A DNA stretch of 64,000 nt from Carya illinoinensis. Its lineage: Eukaryota; Streptophyta; Magnoliopsida; Fagales; Juglandaceae. Position numbers and translations under genes: made by a program. Every line of letters begins with the position of its first letter. The stretch's first letter is position 1. The DNA lies in contig NC_056760.1 in NCBI RefSeq assembly GCF_018687715.1, positions 10,404,001 to 10,468,000 on the forward strand, in the 5' to 3' direction. The notes beneath the pieces were generated by a model. That model had not been told where the DNA came from. It ran no database searches and saw only the letters and a program-made list of their open reading frames with translations. Shown here piece after piece: positions 47,189 to 58,673 of this stretch.

Positions 47189-47749
47189 ATGGATTCTAAG
47201 CTTCTTTTGGTGGTGCTTCTCGGTGCACTTATTTGCACTCATGCTAGAGAGCTTGTCAATCAAAAGGCCGGTACATTTAAAGTGGAGAAGACATTCTTCC
47301 ACCACTTCCCTGGTTATGGTGGTGGGCTAGGTGGTGGTGCTGGTGGGCGGGGTGGCTTGGGTGGTGGAGCTGGACTTGGTGGAGGTTCTGGCTTGGGTAG
47401 TGGAGTTGGGCTTGGCGGGGGTTCTGGCTTGGGTGGAGGTGGAGGTGGAGGGTTTGGTGCTGGTGGGCAGGGTGGCTTGGGTGGTGGAGTTGGACTTGGT
47501 GGAGGTTCTGGCTTGGGTAGTGGAGTTGGGCTTGGCGGGGGTTCTGGCTTGGGTGGAGGTGGAGGTGGACGGTTTGGTGGTGGTGGCTCGAGTTTTGGAG
47601 GTGGATCTGGAGGTGGCTTTGGGTCTAGAGCTGGAGGGCTTGGAGGTGGCAGTGGTGGAGGGTTTGGAGGCGGTGGCAATGGTGGCGGTGGGGTTGGGGG
47701 TGGATATGGCGGAGGAGCTGGTGGAGGTATCGGAGGTGGATTGCCTTGA
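47189..47749 (+). CDS. Secreted glycine-rich cell-wall protein
   Basis: Single-exon gene, 186 aa from the ATG at 47189; an in-frame ATG 21 bp upstream is possible but would weaken the signal peptide. Residues 1-20 (MDSKLLLVVLLGALICTHA) form a signal peptide with a probable cut before RE. A short non-repetitive segment (ELVNQKAGTFKVEKTFFHHFPGY, broken here for length) precedes about 135 residues of GGG, GLGGG, GSGLG and GGGFGG repeats. This is the build of class I glycine-rich structural proteins of the wall. Two 120-bp units (47341-47460 and 47461-47580) are tandem copies differing at about four positions. Confidence 0.85.
   Translation: MDSKLLLVVLLGALICTHARELVNQKAGTFKVEKTFFHHFPGYGGGLGGGAGGRGGLGGGAGLGGGSGLGSGVGLGGGSGLGGGGGGGFGAGGQGGLGGGVGLGGGSGLGSGVGLGGGSGLGGGGGGRFGGGGSSFGGGSGGGFGSRAGGLGGGSGGGFGGGGNGGGGVGGGYGGGAGGGIGGGLP
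47341..47580 (+). repeat. 120-bp tandem duplication within the glycine-rich gene
   Basis: Two exactly adjacent 120-bp units with about 97% identity keep the frame (40 codons each), showing recent expansion of the repeat domain. Confidence 0.95.
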
Positions 47750-49386
47750 GTTCAGAATCTGTCACCAATGCTAGTTACTTAGTGCCAATGTCTGGCTAAT
47801 GTTCACAATTATTGATGTACGAGTTATTCTGTGGTTTCATTATCTAATATGATGAGGAATAATTAGGAAATAAGTTGATGTTTTTCTTATTTTCTTACTT
47901 ATTTTTTTTATATTCAATAAACCAAATAAACTGATGTTAAATTTTGTATGATTTGATAGAATGCTTAATTGTCTACCACGTTGAGAATAAGATACAACTC
48001 AACCCAATTAAAGGAACTTTGCTTACCATTTTAATTGGAAATTAACATGGAATTATGATAAGAAACCAAATGGTGATAGGTGGTTTATGCCATGAAATGG
48101 TGCGGCCAAAGTGATGGGGGCAAGCAAGCTTCTGAAATTTGGGATTTGATGCTAATCCAATGCAATTATCAAGCCTCGATGCAGTGCCAATGTGGATTTA
48201 CATTCAAGACAAAACCAACCCCTACAATCTGTGTGATTAACCAACTCTCTCTTCTCTGTCTCTCAAAAGACATGATACGTTCATTAATATGTGTGATTAA
48301 CCAACTCTCTCTTCTCTTCTCTGGCAGAAGACTGCATGTATGAACTACTAGTTGTTGACTGGGTCACAAGTACGCATGTCTAGGGTAGTTGAAACTTGAA
48401 AGACCACCTCTCAATCAGTTAGGAATTTCAGTGTTGATTGTTTTGGATGAGGATACTTTGTCACAAACACATGATACGTTCATTAATAAATGAGAGGTAA
48501 GGATATCATAAATTACAATAATTGGTGGTGAAATATTTGAATTTGGCTCCAACTCAACTCTATGTATTAAGAAATTCTTTAAGATTGAGAGGTACACTTG
48601 ATTAATCAGTTGGTGTCTAAATTTATCTGAGTTTGATATTCCAGAGACACAATCTACTCACAAGTAATGTTTTTTAACTTGGTAATATTATTCTTCAACT
48701 TAAATTTGTTAGAGTTATTCTATTATCAAGTCGGTATGTAGAATACATCATCCACATTATTTCAATGGTAATATTGAATTTGTAAAGATTTTGAAAAATT
48801 TTAAAATTTATATTTTCAATCAAATTATACTATATAAAAACTTTATTACGTGTGCTCCACATATTGGCGAGAGAATAGAATTTTTTAATTTATTATTCTT
48901 AGTCATATTAGTTGATAATACTGTAATAAAATTTATATGATAATCATGTAAATGTATAATTATATAAAATATCTCATAAAATTAATTTTGAAAGAAATGA
49001 TAAACTCAGTATGAAAATAAATTCCTAAAAACACGATGCAAAAAAAAAAAAAAAAAAAAAAATCATATTTTGGACTAAAGTGTCTGTTTTTAATGTGATT
49101 TTGGACTAAAGTTTTGAAAGATAATACAAGGGTTGCACTACCTTTTGCTATTCTGGGCCTAGCGCATGTTGGACCGGAGACATCTTGGCCCACTTATTAC
49201 TTTCGATCTCAAAAACGAAATTGGTCCAAACCAGGCCCATGACAAGCGAAAACACCATTCTTCTTTCTCAACCGCCCTAGAGAGCCGTTTCACATACTCA
49301 GACCTCTCCTCTTCTCTTCTCCTCTCCTTCCTCTCACACCGTTCCGAAGCCCCACCGAGTCCACTTACTGAACCTCAGAAGGAAAA
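47750..49386. other. Spacer; short direct repeats and UTP6 promoter
   Basis: Contains the glycine-rich gene's 3' UTR and a local duplication at about 48230-48320 (TGTGTGATTAACCAACTCTC twice); the intervening acatgatacgttcattaata recurs at 48469. From 48,600 to 49,130 it is AT-rich. No gene is supported before UTP6. Confidence 0.5.
49154..49239 (+). promoter_or_regulatory. Site II (TGGGCC/GGCCCA) cluster upstream of UTP6
   Basis: Three motifs: TGGGCCT at 49154-49160, GGCCCA at 49187-49192 and GGCCCA at 49234-49239, all 150-230 bp before the start codon. In plants these TCP-bound elements mark ribosome-biogenesis and other growth-linked genes, which suits UTP6. Confidence 0.65.
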
Positions 49387-52300
49387 ATGGCTGACGTGGT
49401 GCAGTACCGGCTCGAGCGCATGGTGGACGAGCTCGACGACCTCGAGATACGAGGCCTCTTTTCGCGCCGGGAGATAGCCGAGATCGTTAAGCAGCGCCGC
49501 AAGTACGAGTACAGGCTCAAGCGCCCTAGCCCGCTCAAGCAGGACTACCTGGCCTACATCGATTACGAGACTCAGCTGGACTCGCTCCGCCGCCTCAGGA
49601 AGAAGTCGGTGGCTCGTGACCTCAAGGCCAAAGGCAACAAGAAGATGAAGCAGTCCGTATCGGACTTCGCCGGCGTCTCCAGGATCGTAGAGATTTACCG
49701 GCTCGCCGTTATGCGCTTCAAGGGCGATATCGATTTGTGGTTTCGGTATCTTGAGTTTTGCAGGCGGCGAAGGAATGGGAGAATGAAGAAGGTACATAAA
49801 TTTATTCTCAAACTTTGTTTTTGACACTATTTTGTTGCAGAGAAAGTGAAGGAAAGTAATGCTTTTGATTGTAAAATGAGAAGGTCGAGTTAAATTAAGC
49901 TGAAATTTTTAAAATTGGGTCTGCTGTAACGATCTTTTGTACTTGTTAGGATACTTAAATGTTTCTTTCGCTGAGAAAATTAGAAGAGAAGGACACAATG
50001 GTTTACGTTTTATCTGTTTATTTTGCATTGGTTGTTAGTTATTGAAAGCTCAAGGGTTCAGCCAATTTGGAAAACTAGACTCGGCTTTTTTGCTCTATTG
50101 TGTATAAAAAATTCAAACCTTTGATGCCCCCTATTTGGTTTCTGATAAATTGGAGTTAGTGAGACTGAATGTGAAACTGTATGCGATATATACATTAGTA
50201 ATTTTTTTGATGGGTAAAATCATGGATAAACTAAAAATAAGAATAGCGGCGATCGCAGTGGCATTCGTATTAATCCCATTGAGTTTATGAATTGATGAAT
50301 TACCCAATCCGTTTGGCAGCATTAGGTTTAGTCAAGTGTAACTCAGTGTTTTCACCAATTATAACGGTTGAGGACGAGTTCTCTTACTACATGTTCTGAC
50401 AAAATATTACTCCTCTCGAGAACTTTTGCAGGTCCTGGCCCAGGTAATTAGGTTTCATCCAAAGGTCCCTGGAGTTTGGATTTATGCTGCAGCATGGGAA
50501 TTTGACCATAACTTAAATGTTGCGGCTGCTCGTGCTCTGATGCAGAGTGGTTTGAGAGTCTGCCCAACTTCAGAAGAACTGTGGGTTGAATATCTTCGGA
50601 TGGAACTCACATACCTTAATAAGTTAAAAGCCCGGAAGGTTGCACTTGGAGAGGACGAGGGAACTCTGGTCCGTGATGATAGACTTGCTGATGAAAAACA
50701 GTGGAGAGACGAAAATAAGGATTTGTTTATGTCCCTTAAAGATGATGAAATAAATAACGAAAGATTGAATGTTGACAATGAGGAGTCAAAGATGAAACTA
50801 GATTTGTTTCAAAAACAAGGTTTGAGTGTTCTAAGAACTATCTATAATGCTGCAGTCAAAGCTCTCCCTTCTAGTTTTAGCCTGAGAAAGCAGTTGTATG
50901 AAATATTGGAAGCAATGGACCTATCACAGTCAGATGATATATGTAAGGAGATGCTAAATGACCTGAAGAGAGACTTTTCGACAGATCCAGAATATTGGGA
51001 TTGGCTTGCAAGACTTAGGTTTGATGATCCTAAAAGTGCACCAGGGATGAATGAAGAAGAAATAGTTCTTTCTCAGGCGCAAAAAGCAATTGAGGTACAA
51101 ATGCTTCTGAACTACTGAAATCATGAACCAATGAAATTTTCATATGTGGTGTTCCTGCATTGTTGATAACTGTACAAACACCTGAGTTACCATACAATGA
51201 AATTGAAATGGACATATATTCATCATCTGATTTATTCCTATATAAATCTAATGGTCACCTTGGATGCTTTTCCATGCGCAGGTTTACGAGGAGGCTTTAA
51301 AAGTCGTACCTTCAGCCACAATGTTTAATCTGTATGCAAAGTTTTTGATGGGTATAATTGATCCCCAAAAAGAAGAAAACCAACATTCTGATCATACTGT
51401 TGACTATAGTTCACATCTCTTGATGGTATATGAGAAGGTTGAAACAATGGGTTGCATTACTGAGGATCTTGCTTGCCAACATATTTCATTTTATTTGCAA
51501 TTGGGAAGATTGGATGAAGCCAGAAAACTGGCAGAAAAGTATTGCAGTGGGAATTTGTCAGATTCGGTGCAGTTATGGGTATTAAGGGTCTCGATAGAGA
51601 TTAGATGCATAACAAAGGATTCTCCTTCTCCAAGTAAAGCTGATCTGCTATCCATTTATGAACTCCTAACAAAAATCTTGAAAAAAGTGCCTGTTTCTAA
51701 AGCTGAAAGCTTGTGGCTAATGGTATGTATTATTTACCCACATACTTTGCCTTCTATTCTGTTGAAATTGAATTATTATAAGTATGAGACAGCATTTGTT
51801 TCGTTGTGTGACTTAAATCTTCGGAATTTTGACTTGGGCGGCTCAAAACCTTGGCCACAAAGCTGTTATTAATGAAATTGACTTTTGGTAAACTCAATGG
51901 CTTAACCAGCTACTGCCTGATATAAATATCTTTGAACTAATAATAAGAAGTGATTTGTCTTAGCTCTTAGTAATTTATAGCACTGGTTTCATGTGACCTC
52001 AAATAAAATCTTTTCTGATGTTTTCAGATCAGTATCTTAAATGTGAACAGCTTGGGGCTTGAGTCCTACTTGTAAACACTTGTGTTAATTGTTTGTGTTG
52101 TACCAAATCAACTTGGACTGGATCTTTTATATATTCTAATTTATATAATTTTGATTGGAAGATACTTATCAAAAAAATAATTTTGATTCAAAGATGTAAT
52201 ATATTTCTCTTTCACATCATTTCATATTGCAGGCCCTGAAGTTCTTTGCGAATCACAAGCATATTTTTGACAAGTTGGTAGAGATGTCTCTTGTTTCATT

Positions 52301-53303
52301 AGCTAGGAATGGTGGCAGTGAAGATGGATTTTCCCTCTCCGCTGCTATTGTAAATTATGTTCTTCCTAAGGATGGAATTCAGTGTGCAAGAGAGATATAT
52401 AAGCGGTATGTTGAGAGATCATGAGTTCCCAAGCTTTTATTTTAAGAATTAAATCGAAATTTAAATTATCTGACCGTGTTAAATTACACTCCATGTATTG
52501 GTGCATCCTTTTAGTAATCTTACTTCATGCAGTTGCTAAACTAAAAGTTTCTGAACTATATATACTGTGTTTCAACTGCAGATTTCTTGCTTTACCACGT
52601 CCTGGTCTTGCTTTATACAGAAACTGCATCGAGTTAGAATCAAATCTTGCATCTGTCGGCAATAAAGATGGCCTTGTAAATGCCCGGAAATTATATGAAT
52701 CCGCACTTGCTGCTTTTGACCAAAATGTGAGCTTGTGGCAAGGTTACTATTCACTGGAGACTAAGGTAAACTTTTCTCTACTCTACGATCTTTGAAGGGT
52801 GGGGAGGGCAATTTATTTATTCTGGAAGCTGAGCTATATACCATACAATGAGCTTGAGAAGTACAACAGCATCCCTAATTGCGGCTCACTAGCTTAGCAT
52901 AACAATCTTACATTTCGACCTCTGCAATTTTCACTCTCAAATATCAAAGTCCCCGAGTGACCTTTTAAAAGAGTCTTTTTGTCGAGTGAATTATTGCTTG
53001 AAAATTCAGACGGAGTCATCAGTAAGGTTTCTGCGGTACTTGTATCCCAATGAGAAGAGATTTTCTTGTTTATTTATATATTGTATGGATATATTGTATA
53101 GTCACATTCCAATTTATCGATATTCAAATGATTTTTTTTTACGAGAAAGAACTATTTATGTCGTCGAATGTGCTCACGAGTTTGTTCTTTGTTTCCTTAC
53201 TTTTAAACAGATGGGAACATCAGAAACAGCAAGTGCTGTTCATTGGCGTGCACTGAAGGCTCTAAAAGACACAACTGCACTCGTTACATCTGCAGACTTA
53301 TGA
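49387..53303 (+). CDS. UTP6: U3 snoRNA-associated protein 6 homologue (UTP6), HAT repeats
   Basis: A component of the small-subunit processome that processes pre-18S rRNA in the nucleolus. Exons: 49387-49791, 50432-51094, 51282-51722, 52233-52405, 52582-52765, 53211-53303; 652 aa, phases consistent. The N-terminus (MADVVQYRLERMVDELDDLE, then FSRREIAEIVKQRRKYEYRL) is the UTP6 signature. Half-a-TPR repeats follow with typical W/Y and P spacing: DLWFRYLEFC, GVWIYAAAWEF, ELWVEYLRMEL, EYWDWLARLRF, QLWVLRVSIEI, SLWQGYYSLETK. The charged insert after LNKLKARKVALGEDEG is usual for the family. No defect was seen. Confidence 0.93.
52145..52195 (+). mobile_element. Minimal 13-bp retro-insertion with 19-bp TSD in UTP6 intron 3
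   Basis: ataattttgattggaagat (52145-52163) is repeated as ataattttgattcaaagat (52177-52195) around the insert acttatcaaaaaa (52164-52176). The insert equals the terminal motif of the local LINE/SINE 3' ends plus an A tail, so this looks like an almost completely truncated retrotransposition event. Confidence 0.75.
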
Positions 53304-54283
53304 TAATTTCTCAATTTTGATCTCTTTTTTATTATTTGATTGTATTATGAGAGGCAGATAAATGAGACTAATGGCGGTTCACACCCTCTAGCATCAAAAG
53401 TGAGCGAATTATATTTTCTTTTCCATCTGTGAGTTGTATACGCGTGTGCATTCGCCCTCTTGCCCCCAAGTCTGGTGAGAGAAAGAAGGGGGAGGCGAGT
53501 GTATTTTTCTTGGCTCAAAAGCAGCTGTTCAGCAAGTGACGATCCACTCTAGACTCTCCTCCTCCTCCTCTTCTTCTTCTTTTTTATTTTTTTATTTTTT
53601 ATTTTTTATTTATAAATCACAGCAGTAATATAATTTTTGAAAATGGAAAGTGACAGATGGAGAGGCGAAGATTAACAATTATTCCAACTAAATACCAACC
53701 AAACCATGCAAAGGAAAAAACAATTTGTGAAAACAGAGATCGTGGTTGCGTTAGCAGGCCATGAATGAAAAAATGGGCTCTTAATACTGAAAAACAGGAA
53801 CCGACTTTGGTAATTGGATGCTCTGGAGACGGTGTATTCCTACTTGCCAATTAAAATGGACCGAAGCACGTATATATGCAAAGATATATCATACATCATA
53901 AGAAAATCAGCAGTACATGCAATATTTTCAGGAAAAATGTATACTTGGAGAATTTATTTCAACTTAATGAAAGCAATGCTACACTTTTCTCTTTGGACAG
54001 ACCATTATGATTCGCTAACTTATAATTCCAAATCGAATTAGAAGCATGACATCGGCACCAAGGAAAACGGAAATTTCGCAAATTATGTTGAACTATACTC
54101 TAGGCCACTGTGGACTCACCACCTGCACGAGTCGACAAGTTAATCAAATGCACATTCACTGTATTCAATCAGAAACAACAGAAATGATTTTACAACCACC
54201 ATATAAAAACTTAAGGATAGAAATGAAAGTAAAGGTCCACCATCCTCCACAAAGCAACTTCTTCTAACATCAAGATTCAGGAA
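53304..54283. other. UTP6 3' region and spacer
   Basis: Contains the UTP6 3' UTR and a T-rich/CTT-rich tract (53556-53622). No coding region could be supported before the LINE remnant. Confidence 0.45.
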
Positions 54284-54781
54284 CTAATGGATTGCCAGGA
54301 GGGTTCAAATGCCATGGCAGAGGCTTTGGCTCTTGTAGACAGGCTTAAGCTGTGCACCAAAATGCAAATAACTCATGTGAAAGTGGAATCCGGCTCAAGG
54401 ATGATTTGTGGGTGGTGGCAACGTGGAAATGAAGTAAGCTGGATGGTCAAGGAAGCATGGAAACAGGCAAGGGAGACAGCGTTGAGGATGGAAGTACAAG
54501 TTCAGCACATCTACAGGGAAGTGAATCAAGCCCCAGACTACCTGGCTAAGATAGGGGCTTGGGGATCTAGTATGGAGATACTACAAAAGCAAGACCTGCC
54601 ACAGGAGGTGAGAGGAGCATTTAGGCTAGACAAGGCGGGACTGCCTTGTTTACGTTATAAATGATTTTTGGAAACTTTGTCTAGTGTGTGTATATGCACC
54701 TTATCCTTTTTAAGGTGGTTTTCCTCCACCAAAAGTGAGGTTTTGAATATATACTTACTTTTTCAAAAAAAAAAAAAAAAT
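54284..54781 (+). mobile_element. LINE remnant: RNase H domain and 3' tail
   Basis: A frame of about 125 codons (54287-54664) encodes an RNase H-like domain of the kind found at the end of plant LINE polyproteins. AMAEALALVDRLKLC carries the second acidic residue. The next position reads VESGSR, where the catalytic pattern is VESDS, so one catalytic Asp is lost. IYREVNQAPDYLAKIGA is the family's C-terminal motif. It is followed by a roughly 100-bp untranslated tail and poly-A (54767-54781). The upstream RT region is missing, and no clear target-site duplication was found. Confidence 0.75.
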
Positions 54782-55140
54782 TTGATTGCAAGAGATAGAC
54801 CAATAACACATAGGGCCAATGTCTTTATGCTTCTCAGTTCTAGATCATCAAAGACAGTAGACCTAATATCATCATTGATCCTCTCCTACCATTCATTGGA
54901 AAAACCAGTTCCCAATAGCTAACCTCGAGTGTGCTAAACACTAATCGCATTCGACTAGCAACGACCGATGGCTCCTCAGCTAGCCCAACTACTGCCATTT
55001 GTTCTAGTTGAAGAGTCTTTACCGGAAGCCTTCATCAAACATAAGTAATGATTAGCTAAAAAGGGTTCTGAGGCCATGCTGAATGCAGGATTTAAATCTC
55101 CAAAAAGCAATTAAATAATCAATGATTCAGGCACCAGGGG
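54782..55140. other. Short spacer
   Basis: Nothing recognisable was seen. It may include the 3' UTR of the minus-strand gene that follows. Confidence 0.4.
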
Positions 55141-55149
55141 CATGGGCAG

Positions 55150-56587
55150 AGTTACAATCTACACACGTGAAAAATATCAAAGAGGCAGGTTTTAAGTGCA
55201 AAGTTGCCATATCCTGAGAAGAAGAGTAATTTTAATTTCATAGATAAAAAGATGGCAGGCTTCATCCATTTCCGGAAGCTGCCTGCCAAATTACCACAAT
55301 ACAAACACACTTGATAATGCTCATGAAAGTAAGAGATGATATCAAATATGCTGAAAGCACCTCACCATGCCATTCCTCTCACAAAGTATGCATTTGCTAT
55401 AACGGCACAAAAGCCTTTCCACTGAAGCCTCACTTCATCTGACACAGGAGGCGTAGATGACCATCTAACAATAGTTGGTTGTGGTGTACACAAGATGGTG
55501 ATGAATATGATACTTAGCCACAGAATGCACTCATCAACCTGCATTGTGAAATAGAATTAAAAAAATATATGAGATTACACCCCAAATCATTCAACAGATC
55601 TAGTGACCAACTAAAAATCATAGCAAATGTAATTTCTCCATCACAGAGGTTGTACTGTAGTTTGCATCTAGAACACAAATCCATGATCAAGTTTATTAAC
55701 AAAAAATGTTTCTTTGGTCTGCAATCGACTAAGATGAGCCTCTTTGTTTCAGATAAACTGATTAAAATCTATTACAATGATGAGAACCATAATCCTTGGG
55801 AAAAAAATATAACTTGTGCAAGTAGTCATGCTCAAGATCAGTCGCACCATGAAAAATAGTTCTTGCTGAAGTATGGAGAAGTCATGACTTACCTCCTCTG
55901 AGATAATCTTGGATTTCAAACTAGTGATTCCACCATAACTTTGCATTGCTTCAATTTCAACACCAGATTCCTTCATATCATTAAGTTCCTTCCTTAATCC
56001 TTCATCAGTACAGCCCAGTGCATACGCATTCACTCCAGCACTGATGAACTCCTGCTATAATTTACCAAACGCATTATTTGGAAAAGGCATTAAAATATTG
56101 CCTAAAGAACAGAACAAACAAACCAATGAATATACTTTTAGGTTGTCACCGCCTCCCCGGTCAACAGCATTCTTGTATCGCTTAAACAGACTGATTGCTA
56201 TGTTGCGCGATGAACGGTATTCATCATCATCGGCTGAAATTGATTCGTGCAACCGACACTATGATACATAATAAGGCACTAAATATATCAAGCACTTAAA
56301 TAGAACCTCAAAACTTCGAGAGATGAAAGGAAAAAAATCAGTTCAGGCAGCAGTCTTTGCTCAATTACCAGCCATCTCTTTGGAGCTACATGGTGTAATA
56401 AATGATGGGTCTTAAGTTGATCACGGCCTTTCCAAGAAAATGAGGAATTATGAATGACATTATTACATGGGTTTCTTAATACGCTGGGACAGACTGAAGT
56501 GATTTTAACCAAGGGATTCACATGGCTAATCTTGCACGGAGATGCTTCATGCGATGTTATGGCCCCCGAAGCGTACAGCATCACCAT
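55150..56587 (-). CDS. Unrecognised protein, probable plastid target, membrane segment
   Basis: Exons (minus, 5' to 3'): 56369-56587, 56136-56258, 55893-56051, 55366-55538, then a last exon starting at 55282 or 55278. The first four exons fit phase perfectly and give about 224 aa. The N-terminus (about residues 1-73, rich in Ser/His/Asn and basic residues, few acids) resembles a transit peptide. Then come ESISADDDEYRSSRNIAISL and YKNAVDRGGGDNLKEFISAG, a conserved-looking NAYALGCTDEGLRKEL, EIEAMQSYGGITSLKSKI, and a hydrophobic helix ECILWLSIIFITILC. The splice into the last exon has two adjacent AGs (ggcaGGCAG) giving different C-termini. I do not recognise the family and assign no function. 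A 5' UTR intron up to about 57,000 is likely. Confidence 0.7.
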
Positions 56588-57009
56588 GATTGGACCATGA
56601 TAATTAACACCTTCGATAAGCAAAACTGAATCACGTATACCAAACCATAAGGCGAAAAAGGAAGAGTAAACACCAAGCAAATACCAGAAGAGGGAAACCG
56701 AACAAAATTGAGCAAATCAACTGGGTCCAATCTCATGAAAAAATCTCCTATTAAAGGTAGCATGTTTATTCGGGGGGAAAAAACCCAACAAGTTGCATAC
56801 CAAAAATATAAACCCAGCAAACTAAGATTAAGGACTACAAAAACAAGAATGAAAGCAAAGGTGGATATGACTTACCTTTTTAGGGTCCAAATGAACTCGT
56901 TTGGAAAGAAAAGAACTGAAACAAAGCAGTCAAGAACCAGCAAGGACCAAAGAGAAAGGTTCAACGAAGAGAGAGAGAGAGAGCAGTTAGGATTGAAAAA
57001 GAATCAGTT

Positions 57010-58200
57010 GTAAGGTTGTGGAAGTTGCTGAAGCAAAGCCACCAATTTTTTGAATGGCTGCGGAGATTCTCTGCTCTAGAATCTAATATAAGCCCCGACA
57101 AAAACTTGAATTGCCTCGCGAAATAATTTTCCAATTGTTTTTGCTTATTTCTGGCTCGCTTTGGCAGACGAGTCAGCTCTTGGATTGGTCCACGAGGGCC
57201 AGCCCGGCCCCGCCATAGCCACCGATCAGTGACAAAACAAAACATTGGTGGACGTAAATTTAACATATTCTACTCGTCAAAAATAGCTATTATATAATCT
57301 TTGCACAAATGTTTAATATTAATAAATGAGTTTTTTAAAACTTTATTTAACTTACATAGCTTTTAATTAAAAAAGGAATTTCTTTTATTAAAAACTGTAT
57401 AAAAATTATACAATACTTGTGTTATATTTAGATAATTTGAACCTCCCGTTCATCACCATATTTTTAAATTTTATTTTACGATTTTAATGAGATGTTCACG
57501 GTTAATGACGTGTTTTGTATCCCAAACCACTTCTCTCACCTATACAAGACACACAGGGTGAAGGCCTGTGGATCAAGATATCAATGACACCTTCGACGCC
57601 CAAATTATTGAGGTAATATTTGGCTATCAAGAATTTTTATTTCAAACATAAAATTTTTATTTTATTATTATAATTTTTTTAAATTTTTATATAAAATATA
57701 ATAAAAAATTTAATTTTTTTTATTTTTTCAAATTTTAAAATAATAATAATATTAAAATATAATATTTTAATATTTAATCTTAAAACTCAAAATTCTCATC
57801 TAAAAATTCTCAGTGATCAAGCAGAACCTTAGAGATGAGATATGGTATTCCAAAAAAAAAAATGAGAGTTCATACCCAATGTGGTATTTTATACCCAAAC
57901 CGAGGTGGGTTCCAGTGATCAAGCAGAACCCCTTAGAGATGAGATATGGTATTCTAAAAAAAAAAAATGAGAGTTCATACCCAATGTGGTATTTTATACC
58001 CAAACCGAGGTGGGTCCCACTTTGCCAATGGGGTGTTTGTGCACCGTACTAGGCGCCTTGTCTATGGTAGGACGATTACCTGCTGCTCAGGGTGCCATGC
58101 CGCCGCATTGAATATGGACATGCTTTCTTGCACATCCTGCCCTTGTGGTAGGTGTGGGGAGTGCGCCCACTATCTAAATTTTTGGAAAATGTGGGTCTTT
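57010..58200. other. Spacer with A/T-rich repeat and tandem duplication
   Basis: 57,615-57,810 is extremely AT-rich and resembles the interior of woody-plant MITEs. Two near-identical units starting cagtgatcaagcagaacc lie at 57811-57912 and 57913-58018. No gene is supported. Confidence 0.6.
57811..58018 (+). repeat. Tandem duplication, about 103-bp unit
   Basis: The second unit differs from the first by a few substitutions and by the A-run length. Short frames across them repeat the same peptide and are not genes. Confidence 0.9.
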
Positions 58201-58217
58201 TTCGGGATTGTTGCTTG

Positions 58218-58333
58218 CTGTCCTCTTTTTTTTTTTAATATTAGGGATTGGGTAGGGGGATCGAACCCAAGACCTCTCTTATAGAAGCTGGGTCTCATGC
58301 CATCTGAGCCACATGCTCCTGACTGTCCTCTTT
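58218..58333 (-). mobile_element. tRNA-derived SINE with target-site duplication
   Basis: On the minus strand the body (58228-58322) carries a pol III A box (TGGCTCAGATGG) and B box (GGGTTCGATCCC) and ends in poly-A (plus-strand T run 58226-58236). Direct repeats ctgtcctctt flank it at 58218-58227 and 58323-58332. About 95 bp long, so a short SINE or a truncated one. Confidence 0.85.
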
Positions 58334-58551
58334 GTATATTTAATACAACGTGATCCCTGCCATACGTGTGAGTTGTCGTGTGCGCTAGTGATGTGGTTGC
58401 CTCTCCCTTCTTGACGTGTACCACACAGGCTGGGCCCTGATCCTCTTCCTTTTGAGACGGACCGTTCATAAGTTAGATGGGCCTTTGAGGAGGGGAATCA
58501 GCCTGACCCGATCAGAGGGAAACTTCCCTCCCAATGACAATTTTAAAACTT

Positions 58552-58673
58552 AACTATGTTGATATTTTGTCAAAATTGTTTAGACTAGATGGTATAAGGC
58601 CTGATTTCCAAATAAGAGAAACATGTTCGAACTCCCACCCATTAAAAAAAAAAAAAAACTATGTCGATCTTTT
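58552..58673 (+). mobile_element. SINE-like element with target-site duplication
   Basis: Body 58569-58656 contains AGACTAGATGGTATAAGG (A-box-like) and ATGTTCGAACTCCCA (B-box-like) and ends in a run of A. It is flanked by aactatgttgatatttt (58552-58568) and aactatgtcgatctttt (58657-58673), a 17-bp duplication with two differences. It lies in the opposite orientation to the SINE at 58218-58333. Confidence 0.8.

Noticed and set aside
47314..47679. Proline-rich minus-strand protein
   Set aside because: Mirror of the Gly-rich coding strand (GGN read as CCN); the plus strand has a signal peptide and TATA box.
49375..49827. 150-codon minus-strand frame over UTP6 exon 1
   Set aside because: Antisense shadow of a GC-rich exon; plus strand matches UTP6 throughout.
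53050..53256. Extra exon before the last UTP6 exon
   Set aside because: Frame lies in the intron; the short final exon at 53211 joins in phase and ends properly.
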